Below, piece after piece: positions 43,702-52,823 of a stretch of DNA of 64,000 bases (position 1 is the first letter of the stretch; each line of letters starts with the position of its first letter). The stretch is from Streptomyces roseochromogenus subsp. oscitans DS 12.976 (GTDB taxonomy: Bacteria > Actinomycetota > Actinomycetes > Streptomycetales > Streptomycetaceae). The notes beneath the pieces were generated by a model. It was not told the origin of the DNA, ran no database searches, and was given only the letters and a program-made list of their open reading frames with translations. The stretch is from NCBI RefSeq assembly GCF_000497445.1, contig NZ_CM002285.1, positions 9,203,959 through 9,267,958 on the forward strand. The letters are read 5' to 3'. The position numbers were made by a program, and so were the translations under genes.

Positions 43702-44349
43702 GTGCTGTTCTCGCGTAACGCGCTGGTGCAGATCCTCGCCCTGACAGTGCTGTCAGCCATGATCGTGTTCTTCGGCGTGGTGCGTGAGCGGCACCGAAGC
43801 CAGCTGGCCCGGATACGGTCGGTCGCGGAGGCCGCGCAGCATGTCCTGCTGTGGCCGCTGCCGGAGCGGATCGGCGCCCTGCGGATTGCCTGCCTGTACC
43901 TGGCCGCCGAGGACGAGGCGCAGATCGGCGGTGACCTCTACGCGGCCACCCGCATCATCGGAGGTGTGCGCACCATGATCGGCGATGTGCGGGGCAAGGG
44001 GCTGTCCGCCATCGGCGAGGCCGCCCTCCTGCTCGGAGCCTTCCGTGAAGCCGCCCACCGGCACACCTCCCTGCCTGATCTGGCCGCTTCCCTGGAACAG
44101 AGCGTCACCCGATACTTGGCCGACTTCGAGCCGGCCGAGGGATCCGGCGAACGCTTCGCCACCACCCTGCTGCTGGAGCTCCCCGACGACGACCCCATCA
44201 CCCGAATCGTCAGCTGCGGGCACGCGTACACCCGCGGACGCCTTGACGACGACGCGGCTCTCGTCGCGCTCCGCCGCGAGCCCGGCGTCCATCGACGCCG
44301 CCATCACAGGCGCGTCACCCACGCGAGCGGGTTCGGCGGAAGCTCCTGA
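43702..44349 (+). pseudogene. SpoIIE/PP2C phosphatase, truncated at both ends
   Basis: The frame codes for one hydrophobic segment (ILALTVLSAMIVFFGVV), a linker helix and the first half of a SpoIIE-type phosphatase domain (IGGDLYAATRIIGGVRTMIG, DVRGKGLSA, ALLLGAFREAAHRH, then IVSCGHAYTRG). Family members of this type usually have several membrane spans before it and another 70-90 residues with the second metal-binding motifs (YTDGV type) after it; here the frame ends after an Arg-rich, unrelated tail. The start is uncertain (GTG 43702 or upstream). It is most likely inactive. Confidence 0.65.
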
Positions 44350-44440
44350 AATGGATGTGAGTGAGGTCGATCTGACCCCATCGGGCCATGCCGTCGATGG
44401 CACATGCTCGGCCTCGGGTGACACGGGACAGCTGTGCCGA

Positions 44441-44459
44441 GAACTGAGTGCCTCAGTTC
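44441..44459. promoter_or_regulatory. 8-bp palindrome upstream of phoU
   Basis: GAACTGAG and CTCAGTTC form a perfect inverted repeat with a three-base spacer, 94 bp upstream of the phoU start. It may be an operator or the terminator of the truncated phosphatase gene. A PHO-box-like direct repeat was not found. Confidence 0.4.
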
Positions 44460-44552
44460 GGCCGCCTTGGCACTCGGTGTCGACCTGGGCGCGAGGTGTG
44501 CAATTCCGGTAGTCGGCGGAGGCTGGGAAACGAGCGACGAAGCGGGAGGCAC

Positions 44553-45230
44553 ATGATGCGGGAGCATTACCACGAAGAGCTGGAATCGATCACTGATGGC
44601 CTGGTGGAGATGGCGAACCTGGTCGGCTCGGCCATCGGCCGAGCCACCACCGCACTCCTCGATGCCGATCTACACCTTGCCGAGAACGTGATCTCAGGTG
44701 ACGAGAAGGTCGATGATCTGCAGCGTGACCTGGAGGAACGGGCGATCACGCTGCTGGCACGGCAGCAGCCGGTCGCCACGGACCTGCGGATCGTGGTCAC
44801 CTCACTGCGCATGAGCGCCGATCTGGAACGGTCGGGAGATCTCGCCCATCACGTGGCCAGGCTGGCCAGGCTGCGCTATCCCGGCCATGCGATTCCGCGC
44901 GACCTGCGCCGCACGATCCTGGAAATGGGCCAGCTCGCGCAGCGCCTGATGGCCCAGGCCGCCGAGGTGCTCACCACCCACGACGTCGACGCGGCACTCC
45001 AGCTGGACAAGGACGACGACCGCATGGACGAACTGCACCGTACGATCTTCCAGCACCTCATGGACGAGCAGTGGCACCACGGAGTCGAGACGGCCGTGGA
45101 TGCCACGCTCGTCGGCCGCTACTACGAGCGCTTCGCCGACCATGCCGTGGCGGTGGCCCGGCACGTGGTCTTCCTCGTCACCGGACAGCACGCGGACGAC
45201 CTGCTCACCGAGCCGCCCACGACCACTTGA
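44553..45230 (+). CDS. phoU: Phosphate-uptake regulator PhoU
   Basis: A 225-residue protein with two PhoU three-helix repeats. The first contains SAIGRATTALLDADLHLAEN and the metal-binding acidic helix VISGDEKVDDLQRDLEERA; the second contains DVDAALQLDKDDDRMDELHR and RYYERFADHAVAVARHVVF. The length is standard. PhoU restrains the PhoR/PhoP response and Pst uptake when phosphate is sufficient. No pst or phoRP gene lies next to it here. ATG 44553 (or 44556) follows a GGGAGG site. Confidence 0.94.
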   Translation: MMREHYHEELESITDGLVEMANLVGSAIGRATTALLDADLHLAENVISGDEKVDDLQRDLEERAITLLARQQPVATDLRIVVTSLRMSADLERSGDLAHHVARLARLRYPGHAIPRDLRRTILEMGQLAQRLMAQAAEVLTTHDVDAALQLDKDDDRMDELHRTIFQHLMDEQWHHGVETAVDATLVGRYYERFADHAVAVARHVVFLVTGQHADDLLTEPPTTT

Positions 45231-45285
45231 CCCACCCTGCGGCCGACTGTGGCGCGCACCTGCAGCGGCGGCTGCCCGGACGTAG

Positions 45286-45384
45286 TCAACGCGAATCCCG
45301 GTGCCAGCGAGTCAGGGCTTGTTCCGCAGTGGTGACCTCGGCGCGGGTGGTGTCAGGGGCCAGGGGCCGCCCGTCGTCCGTCAT
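45286..45384 (-). CDS. Possible small protein (32 aa)
   Basis: A 32-codon frame from ATG 45384 to TGA 45286 with a hydrophilic, helical-looking sequence (TTRAEVTTAEQALTRWHRDS). No ribosome site is visible. It may be the end of a lost gene. The rest of the 340-bp stretch between phoU and the GNAT remnant holds nothing recognisable. Confidence 0.25.
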   Translation of the reverse strand: MTDDGRPLAPDTTRAEVTTAEQALTRWHRDSR

Positions 45385-45568
45385 GGGCCGAGGAGTGTGC
45401 GTCGGCGGTGCGCTGGCACCCGTAGTGCTCTGCGGCGGCTGTCCAGCGTGCGCGGCGGCGGCTTCATGGACTGTACCCGCGTGCTGAGTTGGCCAGTGGT
45501 CACGGCAGGTGCCGTTGAAGTACTCGTGCGCCCCGGTGAATGGCCCGCGCCAGACGTCTCGGCGGCGG

Positions 45569-45775
45569 TCAGTCCGACGGCGGACCGTCGTGCAGAATCC
45601 GCTCCGCGAATTCCCTCAAGCGCTCGGCTATGCGCTCGGCCTGCCCCGCGACCGTGAAGAAGCTGTCCGGACGGTGAGGTTCCCAAGGAGCCAGATACTC
45701 CCGGTTCGCCACATACGCGGCGTGCACGAGTGGGACGAGTAGGACGCCGACGGACGCAGTCCCGATCGTGGAAGA
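45569..45775 (-). pseudogene. GNAT acetyltransferase N-terminal fragment
   Basis: The minus-strand frame reads LVHAAYVANREYLAPWEPHR, PDSFFTVAGQAERIAERLRE and then stops. This is the characteristic first 50-60 residues of RimJ/RimL-type acetyltransferases, lacking the start codon region and the whole acetyl-CoA-binding domain. It is a truncated remnant lying just downstream of the LCP operon. Confidence 0.55.
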
Positions 45776-45864
45776 CACTGGCTTCCCGGAGAAGGGGCTG
45801 CGGTCGGCCGGCGTGCAGTGTCCATCGGCAACTCCATCTACGACCCCAACCGGATCCGCGCCGG

Positions 45865-47361
45865 TCAGTTGACGCAGGGCACCCCGCCCGCCTTCACGGC
45901 CGGGCCCGAGTCGGCGTCCGGGGCTCCGCTGGACGGAGGAGCTGTCGCGGACGACGTCGGGGCGTCGGGGTGTGTGTAGTCCGCGCCGAGGGTGACGACG
46001 ACGTGGCCCGCGGGCACGGCCGGACCGGGCGCGGCGGTGCCGCCGTGGAGCCGGCCGGCGATCTGCTGGGCCGCCCGCTGTGCCCCGGCGCCGTAGCGGA
46101 CGGTGGTCGCGGACTGCGTGGCGGTGTTGCCCGTCGTACCGGCGCTGTAGCCGAGTTTGACCAGGGACGACAGCACGTCGGAAGCGGCCCCCCGAGCGCC
46201 GTTGCCGTTGATGACGTCCACGGTGGTGGAGGAAACCGCGGTGGTGCCGGCCGAGGGGGAGGCGGAACCGGGCGCACCGAAGGCCTGCTGCACGATCGAC
46301 TTGATCTTCTCCGGGTCGACGAGGTTGACGTCCTCGCGGTTGCGGATGCCGAAGCCCTCGATGGGCAGGGTGTGGAACACGACGTTGCCGCCGGTGAGGT
46401 CGGGCGCCTGCTGCGCGAAGTCGAGCACGTTCCAGCTGCTGTCGAGGACGACGTCCTTCTTCACCACGTCGAACAGACCCTGCAGCTTGGCTGGGCTGCC
46501 CCATACGCCCGCGCTCTTGAGCTGATGCGTGACCGTGGAGATGAACGCCTGCTGTCGGCGCGTGCGGTCCAGGTCCCCGGCGTCCAGTCCGTGCCGCTGG
46601 CGTACGAAGGCCAGCGCCTGACGGGCATTCAGCTGCTGTACGCCGACGGGGAAGTCGGCGCCCGAATAGCGGTCCTTGACCGGGTGCTTGAGGCAGACCG
46701 TGATGGGCTGCAGAACCTTGGCGATGTCGTAGAAGCCGAGGAGATTGACCTCGGCGAAGTGGTCGATGGGCACACCGGTGAACTGCTGCACCGTCGACAG
46801 CGTCGCCTCCCGGCCGGCCTCACGGCTCCTGGCCTCCAGATCCGCGCCCTTGACGCCCTGTGCCGCGTACTTGTCGTGGGCGGTGGTGTACGCGTTGGCG
46901 TACGCCTCCTTGATCTTGTAGTGGCCCTGTGCCGAGCCGTCCCCGTTCAGGGTCTGCACGTAGTCGTCGCGCGGAATGGAGAACGCCTGTACCTTGCCGC
47001 CGCCGGCGGGGATGTGCATGAGGATCAGGGTGTTGGTGTTGTAGTAGCCGATGTCGCTCGACCCGGCGTGCAGTTCGGTCTGCACGAACTGCCGCGGCAG
47101 GTCGTTGCCGTTCATGTCCTTGCGTGAGTCCAGGCCGATGAGCAGCAGGTTGACCGAGTTGTCCAGGTGCCGGGGCGCCTTGCCGCGCACCGCGTCGAGC
47201 GCGTCGGAGGTAGTGAGGCCCCGGGTCAGGGACCGGTACACGTACCAGGTCGCACCGCAGCCGAGCAGCAGGGCGGCCGACACCCCCCACACCGCCACGC
47301 GCAGGGCGAGCAGCAAAGGAGCCTTTCGGGGTCGCGGGCGGTGTCGCATCGTCTCAGGCAC
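45865..47361 (-). CDS. LytR-CpsA-Psr (LCP) cell-wall glycopolymer ligase
   Basis: A 498-residue membrane-anchored protein: a basic N terminus, one span (ALRVAVWGVSAALLLGCGA), the LCP catalytic domain (LLLIGLDSRKDMNGNDL, FSIPRDDYVQTL, HYKIKEAYANAY, VRQRHGLDAGDLDRTRRQQA) and a C-terminal LytR_C domain after a linker (TVDVINGNGARGAA). Catalytic Arg and Asp residues typical of LCP phosphotransferases are present. These enzymes attach teichoic acids or other glycopolymers to peptidoglycan. The GTG start overlaps the stop of the preceding membrane-protein gene by eight bases, so translation is coupled. Confidence 0.93.
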   Translation of the reverse strand: MPETMRHRPRPRKAPLLLALRVAVWGVSAALLLGCGATWYVYRSLTRGLTTSDALDAVRGKAPRHLDNSVNLLLIGLDSRKDMNGNDLPRQFVQTELHAGSSDIGYYNTNTLILMHIPAGGGKVQAFSIPRDDYVQTLNGDGSAQGHYKIKEAYANAYTTAHDKYAAQGVKGADLEARSREAGREATLSTVQQFTGVPIDHFAEVNLLGFYDIAKVLQPITVCLKHPVKDRYSGADFPVGVQQLNARQALAFVRQRHGLDAGDLDRTRRQQAFISTVTHQLKSAGVWGSPAKLQGLFDVVKKDVVLDSSWNVLDFAQQAPDLTGGNVVFHTLPIEGFGIRNREDVNLVDPEKIKSIVQQAFGAPGSASPSAGTTAVSSTTVDVINGNGARGAASDVLSSLVKLGYSAGTTGNTATQSATTVRYGAGAQRAAQQIAGRLHGGTAAPGPAVPAGHVVVTLGADYTHPDAPTSSATAPPSSGAPDADSGPAVKAGGVPCVN

Positions 47362-47938
47362 GGCCCCTCCGCGTCATCCCGAACCGGAGCCCGGCTGCCG
47401 CCAGGGCCACGACGGCGATCGCACATTCCGCGGCGGCCATGGCCGGGAACACCGCCACGGCCCACCGCACCAGTCGTGTGACCAGCGGACCGTGGGACGT
47501 CAGCATCGCCCCCGCCGTGACGACGGCCACGGCCAGGACCGGTAGCGGCGCCACCAGTCCCAGGCTGCGGCAACGAACCGCCGCCACGGCCGCGAGCAAG
47601 GCTCCCGCGGTCGCACCGACCGCCACACCCCAGCCCGGCTCCCGGCCGACCAGGGCATCCACCCCGGCTCCCAGCGCCAACGGCCCCAACAGCAGCACGG
47701 CGATGGCACCGACCCCGGGTCGACGCGCGGCCCGCCCGCCACCCCCGTCCCGATGTGAGCGTCGTACGCGGGTCGCACCGGCGGACGGCATCCGCTCTTC
47801 GGCCTGGCCCTGCGGCACCACCCGCCCGTGCATGACAGGGCTGTGCCGCCCCTGCGGGCCGATGGCGCCGGTGATGCGTTCCTGCTGATGGCGCATACGC
47901 TCGCTCTCGCTCGTCTCGACGCAAGGCGACGTGGTCAC
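47354..47938 (-). CDS. Membrane protein, DUF6542-like
   Basis: A 194-residue protein with about 75 hydrophilic N-terminal residues and four hydrophobic segments (VGAIAVLLLGPLALGAGVDA, WGVAVGATAGALLAAVAAV, LVAPLPVLAVAVVTAGAML, AVFPAMAAAECAIAVVALA). This matches the layout of actinobacterial DUF6542 proteins, which are often next to LCP genes. Function unknown; the overlap with the LCP gene suggests a role in the same envelope process. Confidence 0.75.
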   Translation of the reverse strand: MTTSPCVETSESERMRHQQERITGAIGPQGRHSPVMHGRVVPQGQAEERMPSAGATRVRRSHRDGGGGRAARRPGVGAIAVLLLGPLALGAGVDALVGREPGWGVAVGATAGALLAAVAAVRCRSLGLVAPLPVLAVAVVTAGAMLTSHGPLVTRLVRWAVAVFPAMAAAECAIAVVALAAAGLRFGMTRRGRA

Positions 47939-47994
47939 ATCCGACCGGCGTCGCCCCGACTGCTACCAGTGAGACGAAGAAACGACCCCTATAG

Positions 47995-48010
47995 TTGCAC
48001 GGTCGCGCAA
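47995..48010. promoter_or_regulatory. Imperfect palindrome in promoter region of the LCP operon
   Basis: TTGCACG and CGCGCAA form an inverted repeat with a two-base spacer and one mismatch, within an AT-richer region 57 bp upstream of the LCP operon. A TATAG-like -10 element on the minus strand lies beside it. It is a possible operator; evidence is limited to symmetry and location. Confidence 0.3.
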
Positions 48011-48149
48011 TCGAGCAAGTGCGGAGTCTCGCAATCCTCGTGATTCCAGCCAGGGAAGGGAGCTGCGGTCCACGCGGCCCGGAGTTTTCCGAGGGCGTGA
48101 CAGGAATGCGTTGATCGCAAGGCTGAGGCCGGGCCCGCAGCCCGCGCTG

Positions 48150-48548
48150 TCACGCGCGAGTACTGCTGAACGGCCGTTCCCCAACGGTGGGCTGGAGGAA
48201 TTCGAGGCGGTTGCCGACGGGATCCTGGCTGTGGAAGCGACGGTGGCCGGGGAGGGCGTCGTCCCAGATCACCGGGGCGCCGAAGGCTTCGAGGCGGGCG
48301 GCGAGCGAGTCGATGGCCTCGACGCGCAGGCCGGGGTGGGCTTTTGCGGAGGCCCGGTACGGGGTCTCGATGCCCAGGTGGATCCGGACACGGCCGTCGT
48401 CGTCGCTGAACCAGCAGCCTCCGCGGGTGGCGAGGCGGGCAGGCCTTGGGACTTCGACCAGCCCGAGGGCGTCGACGTAGTAGGCGCGCAGCAACTCCTC
48501 GCTGCCCGGCGGGGCGGACAGCTGGATGTGGTCGACTGCGGTGATCAT
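48150..48548 (-). CDS. VOC-superfamily (glyoxalase/bleomycin resistance) protein
   Basis: A 132-residue paired beta-alpha-beta-beta-beta protein of the vicinal oxygen chelate superfamily. It starts with VDHIQLSAPPGSEELLRAYY, whose His is a typical metal ligand, and ends HSQDPVGNRLEFLQPT with the metal-binding Glu. Members include isomerases, dioxygenases and antibiotic-binding proteins; this one cannot be assigned further. ATG 48548 has GGAGG upstream. Two small genes precede it in the same direction with short gaps. Confidence 0.9.
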   Translation of the reverse strand: MITAVDHIQLSAPPGSEELLRAYYVDALGLVEVPRPARLATRGGCWFSDDDGRVRIHLGIETPYRASAKAHPGLRVEAIDSLAARLEAFGAPVIWDDALPGHRRFHSQDPVGNRLEFLQPTVGERPFSSTRA

Positions 48549-48577
48549 GCCGGACCTCCGTTCATGGGTCGGTGACG

Positions 48578-48841
48578 TCAGTGACGGGCGTGCCAGGTCG
48601 CTTCGAGGTGCCGCCCGCCGTCCGGGCCGCCGGTCACGTGCCAGTGGGCGTGCGGCCGCCACCGGGCGGCACCGGCCGCCGACCGGCGGGCCGGGGCTTC
48701 GAGGGCGTGGAGCACGGGCTGCTCCAGGGGGCTGTCGGCGATACGACGGACGAAGCCGATGAGGAGCGCATACGCGGACTGCAGGGTGCTGTGCGAGCGG
48801 GTGCCGGTGTGGCGCAGAGGGTGGTGGGCGAAGACGGACAT
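48578..48841 (-). CDS. Hypothetical protein (87 aa)
   Basis: An 87-residue protein with a basic, His-rich composition (FAHHPLRHTGTRSHSTLQSA, then AGAARWRPHAHWHVTGG). It has a strong GGAGG ribosome site at the right distance and ends 29 bp before the VOC gene, so it is probably translated and in the same operon. No domain was recognised. Confidence 0.6.
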   Translation of the reverse strand: MSVFAHHPLRHTGTRSHSTLQSAYALLIGFVRRIADSPLEQPVLHALEAPARRSAAGAARWRPHAHWHVTGGPDGGRHLEATWHARH

Positions 48842-48952
48842 GAGCGGTTGCCTCCGGTGGAGTGTGCGCAGGGTGCGATGTCGGCCCTCCGGGAACGCGG
48901 GGGAGGGCCGGGCGGGTCGGCGAGGGGTATGGACGGTGCGCGGGTCCGTGGG

Positions 48953-49222
48953 TCAGGGGTGTGCCGCGACGTCGGCGATGCACCGTGCGGCAGTCGGCGG
49001 GAGGCCGGTGAACTCGGCCAGCCAGTCGGGGCGGTGGCCCTGCCGGGCGAGGATGTGGGCCAGATGAACGCGCGGCTCATACGTCCCGCATCGGGTCCCG
49101 GTGCAGGCGAGGAGATCGAGCAGGTACGCGCGTTCGACGCCGTCGTCCAGGGTCAGCCGGACGCTGGGGCAGATCCTGCCGGGCGGGCAGGGCGCGGGGG
49201 TGAGGTTTCCGGGGAGGCGCAT
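48953..49222 (-). CDS. Hypothetical protein (89 aa)
   Basis: An 89-residue protein with three or four cysteines in its first half and a well-formed helical C terminus (HLAHILARQGHRPDWLAEFT, GLPPTAARCIADVAAHP). GGAGGA precedes the ATG by about eight bases. It is the first gene of a short minus-strand group with the 87-residue protein and the VOC protein. No family was recognised. Confidence 0.6.
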   Translation of the reverse strand: MRLPGNLTPAPCPPGRICPSVRLTLDDGVERAYLLDLLACTGTRCGTYEPRVHLAHILARQGHRPDWLAEFTGLPPTAARCIADVAAHP

Positions 49223-49960
49223 GGCGGTGTCCTCCTTCGCAGGGGGTCGGGCGCCGGCCGGTACGGTGGCAGCGCGGTCGGCGGCGGCAGAGCGGACATG
49301 CCGCAGCGGGATCAGCGCGACGCTGAAGGGACAGCAAGGAGGGCATGGGTCAAGACGCCATGCCCCAGGACGGTTCGGACCTGTCGGCGACGTTCATGAG
49401 GTACGGGGTACCAGGCGCGACATCCGACGCGCCGCCTGACAGCGCGCGGTCTTGGCCGGCGTGGCCCCCGTGCCGTGGACGCCCTGAATGCTCACGGGCA
49501 TGAGGTGATCTTCCTGGACGCCCTCGACAACCGCCCGTCAGGCGGTGATACGGCTCCGGTCAGGCACGCGGGAGCGCGTCCGGACACCGGGCCGGACTAT
49601 GGCCGGGACTGCAACCGCTGTCCATGTCCGCCCCCTTCCGGTCCGAGCGCGGGGAGAGGCCCGCGCTGTTCACTGGTCGGCCGCCCGGGATTCGTCACGG
49701 CCTGGCACTCCGGCACAGGCCGCCTCCAGGCTGGCGAAGCTCATACTTGCACATCGACGCAACAAGGGCAACACCGTCCTCGGCCGGCCGGCGGCAACCG
49801 CAGACCGCGGGCTGCCTTCGCGGGGGCCGGGTCGCTGCGCCAAGTCACGCGCGTACGACGCCCCAGGCGCCGAGCGCCAGGAGGACGCCGGTGACAGTTG
49901 CAGCGGATCCGGTGGAGACCGGGCAGGCCATGCCCGGTCTCTCTGCAGATGGAACGTGGC
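49223..49960. other. 740-bp region without recognised gene
   Basis: Several frames remain open because of the high GC content, but none combines a ribosome site with protein-like sequence. A short segment near 49475 (VDALNAHGHEVIFLDALD) has protein character and may be a remnant. The right edge contains the downstream region of the cold-shock gene. Confidence 0.45.
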
Positions 49961-50170
49961 CTACTGCTCGATGACCACTACATTCTCGGCCTGTGGCCCC
50001 TTCGCGCCCTGCACCACGTCGTATTCGACTCTGTCGTTGTCCATGAGGGACTTGAAGCCGGACGACTGAATCGCGGAGAAGTGCACGAAGACGTCCGGCC
50101 CGCCGTCGTCTTGCGAGATGAATCCAAACCCCTTGTCCGCGTTGAACCACTTCACGGTTCCCGTAGCCAT
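49961..50170 (-). CDS. Cold-shock protein (CspA family)
   Basis: A 69-residue cold-shock domain protein. Both RNA-binding motifs are intact: [11 protein letters not shown] (RNP1) and DVFVHFSAI (RNP2), with the GTVKWFNAD start. It binds single-stranded RNA/DNA as an RNA chaperone. ATG 50170 follows GAGGGACG; a GTG codon six bases upstream (50176) is not used in family members. Confidence 0.95.
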   Translation of the reverse strand: MATGTVKWFNADKGFGFISQDDGGPDVFVHFSAIQSSGFKSLMDNDRVEYDVVQGAKGPQAENVVVIEQ

Positions 50171-50335
50171 CACACGTCCCTCACGCTTGGTGTTCTCTGC
50201 TCGACCTATGTTCCCCCGGCAGGACCTGCGACGAACCTGGTGGTCACGTGAGATGAATCAGTGGGGTGACGCGGGCGCCGGAGAAGGGGGCGGAATCCTT
50301 CAGTTGGCCAGTCAAGTCGGCCGGGCAGGATTGCG

Positions 50336-50878
50336 CTACGGGCCGCTCGGGCCGCTGGTGAGGCTGCCGGTGTTCTTGACGATCACCGTGTCGCCGGTCC
50401 GGCTGAAATCGTAGAAGCGGTGGGCGTCCGCCGTGCTCAGGTGGATACAGCCGTGGGAGGTGTCGGCCCGGCCGATGGCGTGGTCCCAGGGCGCCGCGTG
50501 GACGAACACGCCGGAGCCGGTCAGGCGCACCGCCCAGTGGACGGCGAGGACGTAGTAGTTGGGATTGCGCGGATTACACGTGATGTTCGCGCTGCACGAG
50601 GTCATCGTGATGACCGCGTCCTTGCCCAGCACGTGGAACGTTCCGGACGGGGTGCGGAAGCCGGGCTTTCCGAAGCCCGCGGTGAAGGTCATCACCGTCC
50701 GGCCGTGATCCGTGACGGTCATCTGGTGGGTGGCCGCGTCGATCGTCGAAACGTGGCCCGCGGAGGCCGCCCGGACAGGACCGGCACCCAGCGTCAGGAC
50801 GGCCGCCAGAGCACCGACCAGCACGAGCCGGGTGGCGCCTCGAAGCCGTGGGCGTAGGACCAGGCGTTGGTGGGACAC
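50336..50878 (-). CDS. L,D-transpeptidase (YkuD domain)
   Basis: A 180-residue secreted protein with an N-terminal signal peptide (LVLVGALAAVLTLGAGPVRA) and a single YkuD domain. The signature is intact: His in VFVHAAPWDHAIGRADTSHG with the following Cys-Ile-His, giving the catalytic His, Ser-His-Gly-Cys set. Such enzymes make 3-3 peptidoglycan cross-links or attach proteins. It lacks the Ig-like domains of the larger actinobacterial L,D-transpeptidases, so it is a minimal form. GTG start, weak ribosome site. Confidence 0.92.
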   Translation of the reverse strand: MSHQRLVLRPRLRGATRLVLVGALAAVLTLGAGPVRAASAGHVSTIDAATHQMTVTDHGRTVMTFTAGFGKPGFRTPSGTFHVLGKDAVITMTSCSANITCNPRNPNYYVLAVHWAVRLTGSGVFVHAAPWDHAIGRADTSHGCIHLSTADAHRFYDFSRTGDTVIVKNTGSLTSGPSGP

Positions 50879-50953
50879 TTCTGATCACCGTCGCTCTCCC
50901 TGCAAACCCATTCTGCCTCCGCCCTCGCATCGAAGCAGCTTCGCCCTGTCTTC

Positions 50954-50989
50954 GCGGGTTTCCACGCGGGTTTCCACGCGGGCTTCCGC
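50954..50989. repeat. Three 12-bp tandem repeats
   Basis: GCGGGTTTCCAC occurs twice perfectly head to tail, then a third copy with two changes. It lies about 75 bp upstream of the L,D-transpeptidase gene in non-coding sequence. Confidence 0.75.
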
Positions 50990-51098
50990 CGGCTGAAGCG
51001 CTCAGCCGGTCGGTCGAGCCCTCAGCTGGCCGGCCAAAGCGCTCAATGGCCAACTGGCGGGTTGTGGCTGCGCTTTCGTGATGACTACGGCTGCAGGA

Positions 51099-52091
51099 CT
51101 ACGCGGGCTCTGAGCGAGGTGGAGGAGGCTCGGCCGTACGTCTGCCGCTTGATCGTCTTGATTCTGTTGACATGGTCTTCAACGAGGCCGGCGGGGTGTA
51201 TCCGCGTGTGCGGACGAGGTCGTGGGTGAGCCGGGTGAAGGCGCGGCCGGCGGCGCTGCGGTAGGCGCCCTCGCGCAGTAGGAGGGTGACCGTGCGGGTG
51301 GGCAGGGGTGGGTCGAGGGGGATGGGAGTGAGGTGGGGGTGGTCGTGGGTGATGGCGTCGGGCAGGACTGTGGCCAGCGTGGTGCGCCGGACGATTTCGG
51401 TGAGGGCTTGGATGGAGTTGGCTTCGACCGCGATACGGGGAGCGACCCGGTGGTCGGCGAGGTAGGCGTCGATGTGGCCGCGGGTGGCGAAGTCGCTGCT
51501 GAGCAGAGCGAGTTGCTTTTCTTGCAGGCCTCGGACGCTTAGGGGTTCAGGCGGTGTCTGGTTCTGCTGGGCGGCGGTGACCAGGCTGAGGGTTTCGGTG
51601 AACAGCGGTGTGGCGGTGATGCCGGGCAGGTGGGGACCGGCGAAGGCGATGCCGAGGTCGAGGTCGTCGGCGAGCAGGGCCGCTTCGATCCGGTCCTGTG
51701 TCGTCTCCGTCACGGTCAGATCGATGCCGGCGTGGCGGGCGTGGAGTTCGGCGGTGAGCGGGCCGATGAGGTAGGCGGTGAACGTGGGGGTGACGCCCAG
51801 GCGCAGGTGGCCGCGGGAGAGATCGTGCACGTCGTGGATGGCGCGTTCGGCGGCGGCCAGGTCGCGCAGTGCGCGCCGGGCATGGTCGGTGTAGGCGGCG
51901 CCGGCGTCGGTGAGCCGTACCGCGCGGCCGGTGCGATCCAGCAGCTGCACTCCGAGGGCGCGTTCGAGCTGTTTGATCTGCTGGGACAACGTGGGCTGGG
52001 AGATGTGCAGCTCTTCGGCGGCGCGGGTGAAGTTGCCGTTCTCGGCCACGGCGAGCAGGTAGCGCAGGTGACGCAGTTCCAGAGTGGCCAT
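51099..52091 (-). CDS. cynR: LysR-family regulator of the cyanate genes (CynR-like)
   Basis: A 330-residue LysR regulator: winged helix at the N terminus (LRHLRYLLAVAENGNFTRAA, LHISQPTLSQQIKQLE) and a two-lobed effector domain. It is divergent from carbonic anhydrase and cyanase genes, exactly the place of CynR in other bacteria, where it activates cynTS in response to cyanate. The assignment rests on this context plus family membership. The start is ATG 52091; the frame open to 52121 is not conserved. A short Arg/Pro-rich tail is present at the C terminus. Confidence 0.85.
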   Translation of the reverse strand: MATLELRHLRYLLAVAENGNFTRAAEELHISQPTLSQQIKQLERALGVQLLDRTGRAVRLTDAGAAYTDHARRALRDLAAAERAIHDVHDLSRGHLRLGVTPTFTAYLIGPLTAELHARHAGIDLTVTETTQDRIEAALLADDLDLGIAFAGPHLPGITATPLFTETLSLVTAAQQNQTPPEPLSVRGLQEKQLALLSSDFATRGHIDAYLADHRVAPRIAVEANSIQALTEIVRRTTLATVLPDAITHDHPHLTPIPLDPPLPTRTVTLLLREGAYRSAAGRAFTRLTHDLVRTRGYTPPASLKTMSTESRRSSGRRTAEPPPPRSEPA

Positions 52092-52110
52092 GGACGCAAC
52101 TATAGATGAG

Positions 52111-52128
52111 ATCAATAGCAATCATGAT
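52111..52128. promoter_or_regulatory. Candidate LysR-type operator between cynR and cynT
   Basis: The AT-rich divergent region holds ATCA-N10-TGAT, which includes a T-N11-A element as expected for LysR-type regulators. It lies 20 bp upstream of the cynR start and 90 bp from cynT. Confidence 0.45.
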
Positions 52129-52217
52129 GACTAGTTCTTGGACACTATATGTGCAGGTCATGCAAGGTGGATCTCGCCAGCCCACGGCGGCCGGCTGCCA
52201 CCGAAGGGAGTGACCCC

Positions 52218-52823
52218 ATGCCCGACCTCGCCGATGGCGTCGCGCGTTTCCAGCGGGACGTCTTCCCGGCCAAGGCGGACCTCTTCGCCCGCCTGGCCAC
52301 GCATCACACGCCGCACACACTGTTCATCGGCTGCTCGGACGCCCGTGTCGTACCAGAGCTGATCACCCAGGGCGAGCCGGGCGAACTGTTCGTCGTCCGC
52401 ACCGCCGGCAACCTCGTCCCCGCCTACACCCCCGGCGCCAACGGGGTCACCGCGAGCATCGAGTACGCCGTCGCCGTGCTCGGCGTGAGCGACATCGTCG
52501 TCTGCGGGCACTCCGCCTGTGGCGCGATGACGGCTCTGGCCGAGGGCCACGACCTCAGCGGCGCACCCGTGGTCGCCGACTGGCTCCGGCACGCGGACGC
52601 CGCCCTGGCCCGCACTGCCGGCATGGCGGCGGGCCCGCAGAAGACGGCGGCCCTGGTGCGCCAGAACGTGTATGCGCAACTGGCGAACCTGGCCACCCAC
52701 CCCTCTGTCGCCCGGGCGTTCGCGGAGGGCGGGGTGACACTGCACGGCTGGGTCTTCGACATCGCCGGTGGGCGCATCGAACGACTCGACGCCGCCGGCG
52801 CGGGTGCCGCCCTCGTGTCCTGA
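52218..52823 (+). CDS. cynT: Beta-class carbonic anhydrase (CynT)
   Basis: A 201-residue beta-carbonic anhydrase. Zinc ligands and catalytic dyad are intact: Cys39-Ser-Asp41-Ala-Arg43 (CSDAR) and His98-Ser-Ala-Cys101 (HSACGA). In the cyanate pathway the enzyme keeps bicarbonate available, since cyanase consumes bicarbonate and releases CO2. It precedes cynS and follows the divergent LysR gene. ATG 52218 has GAAGGGAG eight bases upstream. The 168-bp gap to cynS is longer than usual within an operon. Confidence 0.94.
   Translation: MPDLADGVARFQRDVFPAKADLFARLATHHTPHTLFIGCSDARVVPELITQGEPGELFVVRTAGNLVPAYTPGANGVTASIEYAVAVLGVSDIVVCGHSACGAMTALAEGHDLSGAPVVADWLRHADAALARTAGMAAGPQKTAALVRQNVYAQLANLATHPSVARAFAEGGVTLHGWVFDIAGGRIERLDAAGAGAALVS

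Noticed and set aside
44360..44552. PHO box upstream of phoU
   Set aside because: No pair of direct repeats resembling the actinomycete PHO-box consensus was found; only an unrelated palindrome is present.
49475..49894. 139-codon plus-strand frame
   Set aside because: Only the first about 20 residues look protein-like and the rest is Pro/Arg-rich; no ribosome site or domain.
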